Shown one piece after another: positions 39,902 to 48,894 of a DNA stretch of 64,000 nucleotides. A program made the position numbers and the translations under genes. The DNA lies in NCBI GenBank assembly GCA_016932475.1, contig JAFGCU010000049.1, positions 62,001 through 126,000 of the forward strand, in the 5' to 3' direction. Under the pieces are notes generated by a model, which saw nothing but the letters and a program-made list of their open reading frames with translations, was not told where the DNA came from and made no database searches. How positions within the stretch are numbered: the first letter of the stretch is position 1; each line of letters begins with the position of its first letter. The stretch is from Anaerolineales bacterium. Lineage in GTDB: Bacteria; Chloroflexota; Anaerolineae; Anaerolineales; RBG-16-64-43.

Positions 39902-39931
39902 TTGCGCCGCTTTGCCAATCGGCGATATAAT
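39902..39931 (+). promoter_or_regulatory. promoter of the response-regulator gene
   Basis: TTGCGC (39902-39907), 18-base spacer, TATAAT (39926-39931). Confidence 0.6.
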
Positions 39932-40013
39932 GAGCATGCGGTCGGATATTCCTCGGCGGTTCGATTGTCAGACGGCGAAGCATATCACTTCCGAAAAAGC
40001 CTATCATATCACT

Positions 40014-40691
40014 ATGACTCCCGCGAAAGTTCTTCTGATCGAATCCGATCGCACCACCGTCCCGTCGCACAGCTCGGCACTTTTGAAAAAGGGATTTGCG
40101 CTTTTTGTGGAAAATTCACCGCGCAAAGCCGCCGACCGTGCACGCGCCGCCAAACCGGACGTGATCGTGCTCGACGCCATCTCGCTGCGCACTTCGGGGA
40201 TACGGCTGTGCCGTCACTTGCACAAGGAAGTCGGAGACTGTCCGATCGTCCTGATCACCCGCGCCATCCTCTCCAATCCGGATGAGATCGGAGCCCAATC
40301 CGTGCTCGTGCCGCCTTTTACACCGCGCAAGCTGTTGAACGCCGTTCAGCGTCAGCTGCCGAGCGACGAAGAGAGTTCCATTCAGGCCGGGCCGATCCGG
40401 ATCAACACCAAACAAAGAAAAATCTCCTGCGGCGGACGGGAGGATCAGGTTACACCGAAGGAAGCGCAATTGCTGGAGGTGTTCCTGCGCCACCCCGGGA
40501 TCCTCCTGACCCGGAAATTCCTCATCAAAGCCGTCTGGGATACGGATTACACCGGAGACACCCGCACGCTCGACGTCCACATTTCATGGCTGCGGCAAAT
40601 CCTCGAACCGGATCCCTCCTCGCCGAGGTATTTGAAAACCCTGCGCGGACAGGGGTACCGGCTGGATATCCCCGAAACCGGAAAAAAGTAA
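40014..40691 (+). CDS. OmpR/PhoB-type orphan response regulator with atypical receiver
   Basis: 225 residues from ATG 40014. The receiver (residues 4-115) keeps Asp54 (VIVLDAIS) and an acidic pair (ESD at 10-12), but the conserved Lys is replaced: VLVPPF instead of the usual KPF. The C-terminal winged helix is complete (QVTPKEAQLLEVFLRHPGILLTRKFL, RTLDVHISWLRQIL, LKTLRGQGYRL). No histidine kinase is near. Signalling may not depend on standard phosphorylation. Confidence 0.88.
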   Translation: MTPAKVLLIESDRTTVPSHSSALLKKGFALFVENSPRKAADRARAAKPDVIVLDAISLRTSGIRLCRHLHKEVGDCPIVLITRAILSNPDEIGAQSVLVPPFTPRKLLNAVQRQLPSDEESSIQAGPIRINTKQRKISCGGREDQVTPKEAQLLEVFLRHPGILLTRKFLIKAVWDTDYTGDTRTLDVHISWLRQILEPDPSSPRYLKTLRGQGYRLDIPETGKK

Positions 40692-40699
40692 ATCGTTCG

Positions 40700-40905
40700 T
40701 CATTCCCCCGCGTCTTTGGCGTGAATCCATTCCACTTGTCTTGAGGATTTCGACGATTTTTGCCGGATACCCGTTGAGATCACACGGGTAAGACGCCGCT
40801 TTTCCGTATCTCATTCCCGCGTGAAATAAGCGGGAATCCATTTACCTTGTCGCGAGGATTGCAGCGCATCTTTCCGGATCCCCGCCGGGAGCGCGCGGGC
40901 AGGAC
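40700..40905. repeat. two diverged copies of a GTCATTCCCGCG-type element
   Basis: The two roughly 105-bp units start with GTCATTCCCCCGCG (40701) and CTCATTCCCGCG (40811), share GAATCCATT, CTTGTC, GAGGATT and GCCGGAT or TCCGGAT at the same offsets, and end with GTAAGACG and GGCAGGACG. ATTCCCGC (40813-40820) and GCGGGAAT (40830-40837) form a hairpin. Confidence 0.6.
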
Positions 40906-40928
40906 GAACCAGTAAAAATCTCCGCCAA

Positions 40929-42251
40929 CTACTTTATCTCAATCCGCCTCTCCCCCGTCGACACCGCCCCGTCCGAACAGATCGCGCGCAGGAATATCCT
41001 GTAGGAACCCGCGCGGGAATATGTGTGGGAGAGCGACGTTTCCGTGGAACCTTTCCTCCAGGGGCGCGCCGCCTGGTGTTCGCTGCGGATGACATCGCCC
41101 CGGTAGTCGAAATCCGCCTCCCAATAATCCAAGGAAACGGGGAAGCCGTCCGGAAGGCAGGGTGACAGGCCGGCAAGCGTAACGGTCACCCGGCGCCGAT
41201 CCGCGCGAACGGCGGCTGTCAGGCGGATGCGCTTGGCGGCGGCGGGCATTTCACGGACGAGCGAATCGATTGCGTACGGACGCGATCGGCCGAGCGCCAG
41301 GCGGCGTTGGCAAATGGAGATCGATTGCGGAAGCGTGTCGCATCCGATCCATCGCCGGGAAAGAGAATCGGCGGTGCGCAGCGTGGTGCCCGACCCGCAG
41401 AAGAAATCCCCCACCAGATCACCCTTGGTGCTCGAGGCCTGCAGAATGCGTTCGAGCAGGGCTTCCGGTTTCTGGGTCGGGTAGCCGGTTCGTTCGTTGT
41501 GCAGGCGCGCGATTACGGGGAAATACCACCAATCTTCCGGGATTTTTCCGCGCAGCAGGTCCGGCTTCTTGCCGAACCCGGCTTTCGGGGAGGAAGCAAA
41601 TGTCCGGTGGGTGCTCGGGTGATACGGGACGCGGATCCGGTCAGGATAGAAGGCCCGCGTTTTCCCGCGCCCGTAGACCAGAATGGTATCGTGCTTGCGG
41701 TTGAAATAAGATTTTCCGGGGGAAGGCCCGTGGTAGACCCAGATGATCTCGTTGATGAAATTTTCGGCGCCGAAGAGCTCGTCCAGCAGAACTTTCGCAA
41801 AATGCACCGCCCGCCAATCCAGATGCAGGTACAAGGTGCCGTCGGCGGCCAGCAAATCCCGCATCCGGATCAGCCGCGGATACAACATGGAAAGATACTC
41901 CTCGATCGAATTCCAGGAATCGGCGTAGCCCTCGCCGAGCCGCCAGGTTTCCGGTTTCCGGGAATCTTCGCCCCGGCCGATCCGGCGGTCAAACCCCTTG
42001 CCGGTGGCGAACGGCGGATCGCAATAGATCAGGCGGAATTTCCCGCGCATCTCCTCCAGCAAGGCATCCATGACGGCGAGGTTATCGCCGAGGATCAGGC
42101 GGTTGAGGGGAGAGGTTTTCTTTTGGATGCGGGTTCCGGATGGATAAATTTCCATGAGACGGTGGAGCGGGGCGGGGCGCGGCGGAGGAACGGCGGATTT
42201 GCCATTCCATTCCAGACGGACGGTAGGCGTTTCTCCTTTGCGCATGGGCAT
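40929..42251 (-). CDS. solitary DNA methyltransferase (DPPF, beta-type) with extra C-terminal domain
   Basis: 440 residues from ATG 42251 (42245 is also possible). Motif IV YCDPPF (residues 76-81) precedes motif I DFFCGSGTTL (about 282-291), the beta-type order, so it modifies adenine-N6 or cytosine-N4. GYPTQKPEALLERI is motif X. After about residue 340 a non-catalytic C-terminal region ends with ETSLSHTYSRAGSYRIFLRAICSDGAVSTGERRIEI, which resembles a PKD/Ig-like beta-sandwich. No restriction enzyme is adjacent. It follows argS by 34 bases. Confidence 0.85.
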   Translation of the reverse strand: MPMRKGETPTVRLEWNGKSAVPPPRPAPLHRLMEIYPSGTRIQKKTSPLNRLILGDNLAVMDALLEEMRGKFRLIYCDPPFATGKGFDRRIGRGEDSRKPETWRLGEGYADSWNSIEEYLSMLYPRLIRMRDLLAADGTLYLHLDWRAVHFAKVLLDELFGAENFINEIIWVYHGPSPGKSYFNRKHDTILVYGRGKTRAFYPDRIRVPYHPSTHRTFASSPKAGFGKKPDLLRGKIPEDWWYFPVIARLHNERTGYPTQKPEALLERILQASSTKGDLVGDFFCGSGTTLRTADSLSRRWIGCDTLPQSISICQRRLALGRSRPYAIDSLVREMPAAAKRIRLTAAVRADRRRVTVTLAGLSPCLPDGFPVSLDYWEADFDYRGDVIRSEHQAARPWRKGSTETSLSHTYSRAGSYRIFLRAICSDGAVSTGERRIEIK

Positions 42252-42285
42252 GTCGGACCGATTCTTTTCGGGAAATTCCGGCCGG

Positions 42286-44097
42286 TTACATTGCCTGCGG
42301 CGCTGCAATCCCCAGCAGCTGAAGACTGTTGGCCAGGGTCTGGCGGGTGGCGGCCACGATCGCCAACCGCACGTCCCGAATGCCCGCCTCCGCGTTGAGG
42401 ACCGGGCATTCGCGATAAAAATCCGTAAATGCCTTGGCCAGAAAATACGCGTAATTGGCCATGTACAGCGGTTTGTATTCCTCCGCCGCCCGGTCCACTT
42501 CGCCGGGAAACCGCGAGATCCAATCGATCAGGGTGATCTCCGCGGGGTGCATATAGTAGGCGGGCAGCGCCGCCCGGGGAACGCCCCCGGTTTTTTCCAG
42601 GATGCTCGAGGCGCGGACATGCGCGTACTGGATGTACGGCGCAGCCTGCCCGTCGAAGCTCAGCGCGGTATCCCATGAAAACACGATCTGCTTGGTGTTG
42701 TCCACCGCCAGCATGACATATTTCATCGCGCCGAGCCCGACCTGGTTGGCGGTCGCTTCGCGTTCCGCGCCGGTCAGGTTGGGATTTTTTTTGGCGATGA
42801 TTGCGGAAATCCTGCGCCGGGCTTCTTCGGCGACGTCCAGGTAATAGACGATGTTCCCTTTCCGGGAGGACATGGTGCCTTCCGGAAGCGTGACTATTTC
42901 ATACGCCAGGTGGAAGCATTTCGCGGCCTGCGGAAACCCCCACAGATTAAGAATCTGGAACGCCTGCTGGAAGTGCAGACTCTGCCGGACATCGACGACA
43001 TATACGGAGCGATCGACGTGGTATTGCTCGAACTTGATTTTCGCCAGCGCCAGATCCTTGGTGAGGTACAGGCTGGTTCCGTCCGAACGCAGAATCACCG
43101 CGACCCGGTACGTTTCCTTCTTCAATCCTAGTTTGTCGTCGATGCGGACGATTACCGGCCCGCCGGTCGGGCGCTCATCTTCGGCGATCCCGCGCGCGAT
43201 CAGTTCGTCGACGATCGTTTTTCCCAATTCGTCCGCCTGGCTTTCGAAGAAGAACACATCGATCGGAATATTGAGTTCTTGTAGGACCGCATCCAGTTCG
43301 TCCAGGCTCCACTTCCGGGTGCGTTCCCACAGTTCGCGGATTTTCTTGTCGCCGGTATCCCAAAGCCGGTACAGATCCCGCACCTCGGCTTCGTAGCCCT
43401 CGCGGGTCGCGCGCTGGGCCTCGGTTTCATCCGGGTGCGGTTCCAGCAGTGTGGACGCCTCGGTGTAAATCTGCCCAAGCCAGCGTCCGCGTTCCATCGC
43501 CCCGGCCGGCTCCTTGCCGGCGTGGAACTTCTGATACCCCCACATGCATTTCACCACACCCAGGCCGATGTCGCCCGGGTAAGCGGCCCGGATCGTCTTG
43601 TAACCGGCGAATTCGGTCAGGCGGGCAAGCGCTTCTCCGAGGACCACATTCCGGAAATGCCCGATGTGGAAGGAATGATGTGTATTTGGATTGGCGTGCT
43701 CCACCATAACCGTTTCGGTTTTCGGAGTCCCGCGGCCGTAGTCCGGGCCGAGCGAAAGAACCGCTTCCAGCACTTTCTCGACGTAGGGTTTGGTTTCGAA
43801 AGAGATGTTGAGGTAGCCGCGGATGGCTTCGATCCGCGCAAACCCCGCCGGGAGCGTGATTTCAGAGGCGATCTGTTCCGCCAATTGCTGGGCTTGCTGT
43901 GGAACGGGCAGGGTGGATTTCTTGTTGCGGGCAAGAAATGCCGCCGCTTTTAAGCAGCCGGATGTTCCCAGACCCCATTGGCCGGAAAAAGGAATCGGCG
44001 CCCATTCAACCGCGGCGGGATCGGTAATGCCCCGGCGGGCAAACCCGTCGAGTATTTGACTGCCGATGGAATCGATTTCTGCGCTGTAAATTCTCAT
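42286..44097 (-). CDS. argS: arginyl-tRNA synthetase
   Basis: 603 residues. Class I signatures: HANPNTHHSFHIGHFRNVVLG (HIGH region) and EGTMSSRKGN in place of KMSKS, as usual for ArgRS. The N-terminal Add1 domain and a C-terminal anticodon-binding DALR domain (residues about 480-603) are present. Slightly longer than the common 550-580 residues. Confidence 0.95.
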   Translation of the reverse strand: MRIYSAEIDSIGSQILDGFARRGITDPAAVEWAPIPFSGQWGLGTSGCLKAAAFLARNKKSTLPVPQQAQQLAEQIASEITLPAGFARIEAIRGYLNISFETKPYVEKVLEAVLSLGPDYGRGTPKTETVMVEHANPNTHHSFHIGHFRNVVLGEALARLTEFAGYKTIRAAYPGDIGLGVVKCMWGYQKFHAGKEPAGAMERGRWLGQIYTEASTLLEPHPDETEAQRATREGYEAEVRDLYRLWDTGDKKIRELWERTRKWSLDELDAVLQELNIPIDVFFFESQADELGKTIVDELIARGIAEDERPTGGPVIVRIDDKLGLKKETYRVAVILRSDGTSLYLTKDLALAKIKFEQYHVDRSVYVVDVRQSLHFQQAFQILNLWGFPQAAKCFHLAYEIVTLPEGTMSSRKGNIVYYLDVAEEARRRISAIIAKKNPNLTGAEREATANQVGLGAMKYVMLAVDNTKQIVFSWDTALSFDGQAAPYIQYAHVRASSILEKTGGVPRAALPAYYMHPAEITLIDWISRFPGEVDRAAEEYKPLYMANYAYFLAKAFTDFYRECPVLNAEAGIRDVRLAIVAATRQTLANSLQLLGIAAPQAM

Positions 44098-44144
44098 ACC
44101 GGATATGCAGAAAGGCGGATGGATTGTCTTCCGGCCCTTATGAG

Positions 44145-44168
44145 CAAAAGCCCCCTGAGAAAGGGGGC
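44145..44168 (-). terminator. terminator after rpsT
   Basis: Minus strand: GCCCCC (44168-44163), loop TTTCTCA, GGGGGC (44155-44150), then TTTTGC. The short T tract suggests partial read-through into argS, which begins 48 bases on. Confidence 0.7.
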
Positions 44169-44199
44169 CATGCGGGCTGTGGTTCCCTGGGTGCCGGAC

Positions 44200-44508
44200 T
44201 TAAGCCTTCTTCTTGGCAGGCGCTTTCTTCTTGGCGGGTACTTTTACGTCCGCCGGTGCCTTCATGGCGTTCAACTCCCGCAGCAGCCTGCTCTTTCTGC
44301 GGGCGGCATTGTTCTTGTGGATGACGCCCTTCGAAGCGGCTTTATCCAACTCGCGAATTGCCGTTTTGATCGCCGCTTCCTTGGTTTCCTTGTCAGCGGT
44401 CTTGGCCGTTCCGACAGCGGACCGTGCGCGGGTCCGGATGATGCGGTTCTGCACCCGTTTGCGCTCGTTGCTGCGGATGCGCTTAATAGCGGACTTTAAA
44501 TTTGCCAA
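44200..44508 (-). CDS. rpsT: 30S ribosomal protein S20
   Basis: 102 residues; MANLKSAIKRIRSNERKRVQNR and GVIHKNNAARRKSRL are S20 signatures. Start codon is TTG at 44508 with TAGGAGG nearby; non-AUG starts on rpsT are known elsewhere (UUG in E. coli) and allow translational autocontrol. The C-terminus has an extra KKKAPAKKKA tail. Confidence 0.95.
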   Translation of the reverse strand: MANLKSAIKRIRSNERKRVQNRIIRTRARSAVGTAKTADKETKEAAIKTAIRELDKAASKGVIHKNNAARRKSRLLRELNAMKAPADVKVPAKKKAPAKKKA

Positions 44509-44536
44509 CCTGGCCTCCTAAAATTGAATGCACGAT

Positions 44537-44566
44537 ATTATACCCTCCCTGTTTCCGTGCTGTAAA
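44537..44566 (-). promoter_or_regulatory. rpsT promoter
   Basis: Minus strand: TTTACA (44566-44561), 18-base spacer, TATAAT (44542-44537). Confidence 0.75.
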
Positions 44567-44615
44567 GGTTGGGCAGGGCGGTGATTGCCGCGCCCGGAAA
44601 CCCGATCCGGCGGAA

Positions 44616-44644
44616 TTGACACCCGATTATTTCCTGAGTACACT
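44616..44644 (+). promoter_or_regulatory. plsY promoter
   Basis: TTGACA (44616-44621), 17-base spacer, TACACT (44639-44644). It leaves a leader of about 140 bases before the start at 44790. Confidence 0.7.
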
Positions 44645-44789
44645 GTCCCCTTCCCAGGGCACTTTGAACACTCGGTGGATCGGTTCGGGCGAAGCGAGGG
44701 ACGCATGCGTCACCCCCCGGCCGACCCGGGAACTATTCCGTTCCAACAGTGTTAATCAGGCAAATCCTCCGCAAGGGAGAAAAACCGGA

Positions 44790-45503
44790 ATGGATTTTCT
44801 ATTACCCGTCGGTCTGACGGTGATGGGATACTTGATGGGATCGATACCAAACGGTATGTTGATGGTCCGGCTGACCACGGGCAAGGACATCCGGCAGATC
44901 GGCAGCGGCCGCACGGGCGGAACAAACGCGATGCGGGCCGGCGGATCCCTGGCCGGGTTGGCGACGGGCATTCTGGATGTGCTGAAAAGCCTGCTGGCGG
45001 TGGGAATATGCCGATGGATCATGCCCGGATGTTTCTGGCTCGACACGCTTGTCGGATTGGCCGCCGTAATCGGGCACAACTACTCCATCTTCAGCATCGA
45101 CTGGAAAGACACCCGGTTCGGCCGGATACCGGTTTTCCACGGCGGGGCTGGTGCGGCGCCCACCCTGGGCGCCGCGGTGGCGTTTTGGTTCCCCAGCCTG
45201 TTCATCATCCTGCCGGTAGGCCTGCTGGTCTTTCTGTTTGTCGGGTACGCTTCGGTTACCACGCTGGTAAGCGGATTGACCGTTATCATCCTCTTCTCGA
45301 TCCGCGCGGCGCTCGGGTATTCCTCCAAATGGTATGTGGTGTTCGGAGTGGTGTCTTTGGGGTTGATGATCTGGTCTCTGCGCCCGAATATCGACCGGCT
45401 GATCCACGGGACGGAGAGGGTGGTGGGGCTGCGGGCGCTTTGGCAAAAGCGGCGGAATCCCGCGGGCGGGGAGAGCGCGTCAACGCCGGACGAGCACCGT
45501 TAA
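44790..45503 (+). CDS. plsY: PlsY-family glycerol-3-phosphate acyltransferase
   Basis: 237 residues, five or more membrane helices. GSIPNGMLMVRLTTGKDIRQIGSGRTGGTNAMRAGG matches the PlsY loop (GSGNxGxTN-type, here GSGRTGGTN) that binds acyl phosphate, and VIGHNYSIFSIDWKDTRFGR covers the second loop. It uses acyl phosphate to make lysophosphatidate. The 3' end overlaps the convergent membrane-protein gene by 24 bases. A paralogue rather than the main PlsY is possible. Confidence 0.83.
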   Translation: MDFLLPVGLTVMGYLMGSIPNGMLMVRLTTGKDIRQIGSGRTGGTNAMRAGGSLAGLATGILDVLKSLLAVGICRWIMPGCFWLDTLVGLAAVIGHNYSIFSIDWKDTRFGRIPVFHGGAGAAPTLGAAVAFWFPSLFIILPVGLLVFLFVGYASVTTLVSGLTVIILFSIRAALGYSSKWYVVFGVVSLGLMIWSLRPNIDRLIHGTERVVGLRALWQKRRNPAGGESASTPDEHR

Positions 45504-46322
45504 GACCAGAATCGCGACTGCGTCGATTAAGAAATACTCCAACAGCACGGATTTATTTTTCGGATCATTCGGGCGGATTTGCGTGACGCCGACGACGGTG
45601 TGAGTCGCCAGCGTCAGCACCAGGCCGAATGTGACCGACGATACGGGCAGGTAAAACAGCGGGAGCGCCAGTTCGGCGACCAGCAACCCGACCCCCGACG
45701 CGAAATACTTCCGGATCGACATCCCCGATTCCAGCAAATCCAGCAGCCGCAGGGCGATCGCCGCCACACCCACCGCGATGACGGGCAGCGCGAACGTCAG
45801 CCGGGTCTGGCTGGCATGAATAGCGTTCAGCAGCATGGCCAGCATGGTCAGGCCGAGGATGTTCAAGCCGACCGATGCCAGGTCGAAGCGGACCCCCTTT
45901 TTTTCGATCGTCAGATATTCGCATACGATGCTGAAGATCAGCAGCCCGGTCACCATGACAAGCCCGAACCACCAGCGCGGGCCCGGCGGGAACATATTCA
46001 CCGCCGCGCTTCCCCCGAATGCGGTGATCCCGGGAAGGATCCAATGGATGGCTGTTCCTCTTGTCCGTTGCCCCTCCGGCGCCCCGGACAGGGCGGGGTG
46101 CGTCCGCAGGATGCTTTCGGTACCCACGACCACAAGCAGCGCCAACAGGAGCATGAACAACAGGTTCCCATTGAGTTCGATCACCCATTGGATGTTCCAT
46201 ACCGTTAAACGGATGCCGCGGCTGGGGATCTCCACAAAACGGGAAATCCCGTTCACCAGGAGAATGACCGCGGAGATGGTGCTCAGATGCCGGATGTCTA
46301 TTTTTAATTTATAATTGTTCAC
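45480..46322 (-). CDS. multi-pass membrane protein, unknown function
   Basis: 280 residues with about eight hydrophobic segments, short charged loops and no recognisable motif. The start at 46322 has no strong ribosome site. It converges on and overlaps plsY. Not assigned to a family. Confidence 0.7.
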   Translation of the reverse strand: MNNYKLKIDIRHLSTISAVILLVNGISRFVEIPSRGIRLTVWNIQWVIELNGNLLFMLLLALLVVVGTESILRTHPALSGAPEGQRTRGTAIHWILPGITAFGGSAAVNMFPPGPRWWFGLVMVTGLLIFSIVCEYLTIEKKGVRFDLASVGLNILGLTMLAMLLNAIHASQTRLTFALPVIAVGVAAIALRLLDLLESGMSIRKYFASGVGLLVAELALPLFYLPVSSVTFGLVLTLATHTVVGVTQIRPNDPKNKSVLLEYFLIDAVAILVLTVLVRR

Positions 46323-46399
46323 ATCCGGATTTTATCACGGGATATTCCGCCGCGAAGAGCACGAATCCCGGAAAATTCGCGGCGTCCGCGAGGCGCTGA

Positions 46400-47209
46400 A
46401 TGATTCTCTTGGCGGTTGTGCTTGGATGGATTTCCGCCGTCGTCGTCAACGGTTTGGCGGATAATCTGCTGCGCGAGGAGGCCTGGTCGCTCCGCTCGGG
46501 GTGGATCCCCCGCTGTCAATATTGTGATTCGCCGCGAAAGTTCCTGGATTGGTCCGCCGTCATCTCCACGCTTTTCTTCTCCGGCCGCTGCCGGCGCTGC
46601 AGCGCACCGCGGCCGTTGCGGGACCTTCTGACGGAGGCGTTCCTGTGGCTCGGTTTTCCCCTCATTCTTACAACCGGCCGCGCCGATATCCATGCCTTGC
46701 TCACCGGGGGGATGATCCTTTCCGCTGGCATACTTTTTTCGATAATCGATTTTGAACACCGCGCCGTCATCGGCGAAGCCGTCCTGTTTGTTTCTCTGGC
46801 GCTGCTTCTGGACGGCCTGACATATGGGGTGGATTACCCGATCCGTATGCTGATCGGCGGATTGACAGGCTTTGCGGTTTTTTTGCTGCTTTTCCTGCTT
46901 GGGAAAGCGCTCGCATTCCTCTTTGGAATCGGGCACGACATCGAACCGCTAGGATTCGGCGACGTCATCCTGGCGGCTTTCATCGGGATCATCACCGGTT
47001 GGCCGGCTATCCTGCTCGCAATTTTTGTGTCGATCTTTCTCGGGGGCTTCGCCGGCTTGGGGATGGCTCTCATCCTGGCCGTGAGAAGGTCCCCGCTGAA
47101 GAACGCGACCATGGCCTACGGCCCGTATCTGTTGACGGCCGGACTGCTGATTTTCTTCTTCGGGACGCCGTTCCTGGGCGGAATACTGAATATATTGTCT
47201 GCGTTCTAA
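46400..47209 (+). CDS. prepilin peptidase (A24 family, type IV leader peptidase)
   Basis: 269 residues, membrane protein. The cytoplasmic Cys loop CQYC...CRRC is present near residues 38-60. The two catalytic Asp are in SIIDFEHRAVIGE and LGFGDVILAAFIG (canonical GxGDxKL, with Ile in place of Lys). It would cleave and N-methylate type IV pilin-like precursors. No pilin or assembly genes are in the window. Confidence 0.85.
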   Translation: MILLAVVLGWISAVVVNGLADNLLREEAWSLRSGWIPRCQYCDSPRKFLDWSAVISTLFFSGRCRRCSAPRPLRDLLTEAFLWLGFPLILTTGRADIHALLTGGMILSAGILFSIIDFEHRAVIGEAVLFVSLALLLDGLTYGVDYPIRMLIGGLTGFAVFLLLFLLGKALAFLFGIGHDIEPLGFGDVILAAFIGIITGWPAILLAIFVSIFLGGFAGLGMALILAVRRSPLKNATMAYGPYLLTAGLLIFFFGTPFLGGILNILSAF

Positions 47210-47949
47210 GTTGAAACTTCGGGAAAATCACAGACCACTAAGACACCAAGACACGAAGACACTGAGGAACATGATTGGTGAAAATCTTTACCAAAGGAAG
47301 AAAGGAAAGTAACAGCAAGTGATGGTGAAAAGGTAAACCCGCGCGGAAGGATGATGAGGCGGGGCGTGGCAGGTGCGGAATCGCAAATGAGGAAAGGCGA
47401 AGTAAATTACAACCGCCAAAGGCGGTGGCCCCGTCTACAATCACGACGGGGCATGCTGTAGAACGTCGCACCTGGAGGTGTACTCCTACCGGCTATTTAT
47501 CGTTGCCGGGCAGCCTTCCCGGTTCCCCTCCCCCCGAGATCGCTCCCCCCCATCCCGAAGGGATGGGGGGATTAGAACCATCCTCTGAAACGGAGGAACC
47601 CTGGGGGGAAGGGTAGTCGGGCTATGATGCGGTATTTTTCCTGTATCCTTTGAGAACACATCAGCCCGATTGTCACATGATTATTCAGCCTAAAAAAAAT
47701 CCACTTCACCGGTAGACCCTTTTCATTCTACTCACTGCCATAGGCAGTGGTTCTGAAACCTAATAAATAGGATCCTGCAAACGCGCGACGCCGCTGTTCG
47801 ATCAGATTCGGCGGGAGCGCATTTTCCAGTTGAAGCGTCCAAAAGCTGCCGCCTCTGACTGCGGAAAGGGACCGGTGGGCAACCGGATAAAAAAAAGACG
47901 GGCTGACATTATTTCGGTCAGCCCGTCTTTTTTTTTTGGGGGGGGAGGA
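47210..47949. other. 740-base non-coding block with strong secondary structure
   Basis: Between the convergent prepilin peptidase and secF genes. It starts with a CACCAAGACAC-type repeat remnant (47229-47265). It then holds hairpins CCCCGTC/GACGGGG (about 47428-47451), CCCCCCATCCC/GGGATGGGGGG (47546-47570), TCGGGCT-AT-GATG/CATCAGCCCGA (47617-47669) and CACTGCC/GGCAGTG (about 47741-47757), and ends at a strong terminator. No open frame is convincing. A structured RNA or a mobile-element remnant is possible. Confidence 0.6.
47889..47937. terminator. bidirectional terminator (secF and candidate plus-strand RNA)
   Basis: GACGGGCTGAC (47897-47907), loop ATTATTTCG, GTCAGCCCGTC (47917-47927); A8 on the left and T10 on the right, so it works on both strands. 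Confidence 0.93.
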
Positions 47950-48894
47950 CTATGCTTTCGCCTTTGCGGGACGGCGGAACCTGGAAAACCAGTTTTCCCA
48001 TTCGCGGTTTTCCCAGACCACCAGAATGGCAGCCGCGTTGAAGATCGATGAGTAAGCGCCGCTGGCCATCCCGACCAGGAGGATGATGATGAAATTCCTG
48101 GTGGTAACGCCCCCGAACAGCGCCATCGCAAACAGCGTGAACAATACGGTGAGCGTGGTGTTGATCGAACGGTCAAGCGTCTGCACGATGCTGTGGTTGA
48201 CGACGGATTCGAAGGCGGTGTATTTGTATTTCACCCGGTTTTCCCGGATCCGGTCGAAAACCACGATGGTGTCGTGGACGGAATATCCGATGACAGTCAG
48301 GACAGCCGTAAGGAAAAGGGCATCGGCTTCCCAGCCAAGGGTCAACCCGAGGATGGCCTCCAGCCCGAGGAGGATCAGAACGTCGTGGAGCATGGAAAAA
48401 ACCGCCGCCAGTCCGTAACGGGAGGCGTTGGGAAGTTTCCGGAAAGCAAACCAAATATAAAGCGCAATGGCGACCGCGGCGAGTGCCACGGCGCCCGCTG
48501 CGCGCTGGGCGACTTCACCTCCCACCGACGCGCCGACATTGTCGGCCAGATTCAACGTCACTCCACCGAAGGTTTCATTCAGGACGGCAAGGACCTGGTC
48601 GATGGTGGCCTGGTCGATCTGCTGGACCCGCAGGACGATCCCGTCCTCGCCCAGGGTCTGGATTTGCATGCTTTCCAGCGAATTTTCCGCGGTGTTGACG
48701 GTGAGGTTCGCGAGCGCCGTCCGCACCTCATTCGGCGCAGGCGCCGTTCCGGAGTTGAAGAGGATCTCCAGCATCGTCCCGCCGGTGAAATCGATGGACG
48801 GCTTAAGACCGCCCAGGGCCAGCGCGACGATCCCGGGGATGATGATCAGCAGGGAAAGACCGAAGAACCAGTACCGCTTGCCGATGATATTCAT
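47950..48894 (-). CDS. secF: protein translocase subunit SecF
   Basis: 314 residues, six membrane helices. GLKPSIDFTGGTMLEI at the first periplasmic junction and VLTVIGYSVHDTIVVFDRIREN in helix 4 are SecF signatures. It uses the proton-motive force with SecD to pull preproteins out. Its start overlaps the secD stop by four bases. Confidence 0.96.
   Translation of the reverse strand: MNIIGKRYWFFGLSLLIIIPGIVALALGGLKPSIDFTGGTMLEILFNSGTAPAPNEVRTALANLTVNTAENSLESMQIQTLGEDGIVLRVQQIDQATIDQVLAVLNETFGGVTLNLADNVGASVGGEVAQRAAGAVALAAVAIALYIWFAFRKLPNASRYGLAAVFSMLHDVLILLGLEAILGLTLGWEADALFLTAVLTVIGYSVHDTIVVFDRIRENRVKYKYTAFESVVNHSIVQTLDRSINTTLTVLFTLFAMALFGGVTTRNFIIILLVGMASGAYSSIFNAAAILVVWENREWENWFSRFRRPAKAKA

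Noticed and set aside
40929-44097. Restriction-modification system
   Set aside because: The methyltransferase has no endonuclease or specificity partner next to it; the HNH gene at 38272 is separated by two unrelated genes and belongs to a general chromosomal family.
47580-47625. c-di-AMP (ydaO) riboswitch
   Set aside because: GAAACGGAGGAACCCTGGG recalls part of it, but the conserved CCGAACCCGTCAGCTAACC part is missing and there is no downstream gene on that strand.
47740-47937. 6S RNA, tmRNA, RNase P RNA or SRP RNA in the structured block
   Set aside because: None of the conserved cores of these RNAs could be found on either strand.
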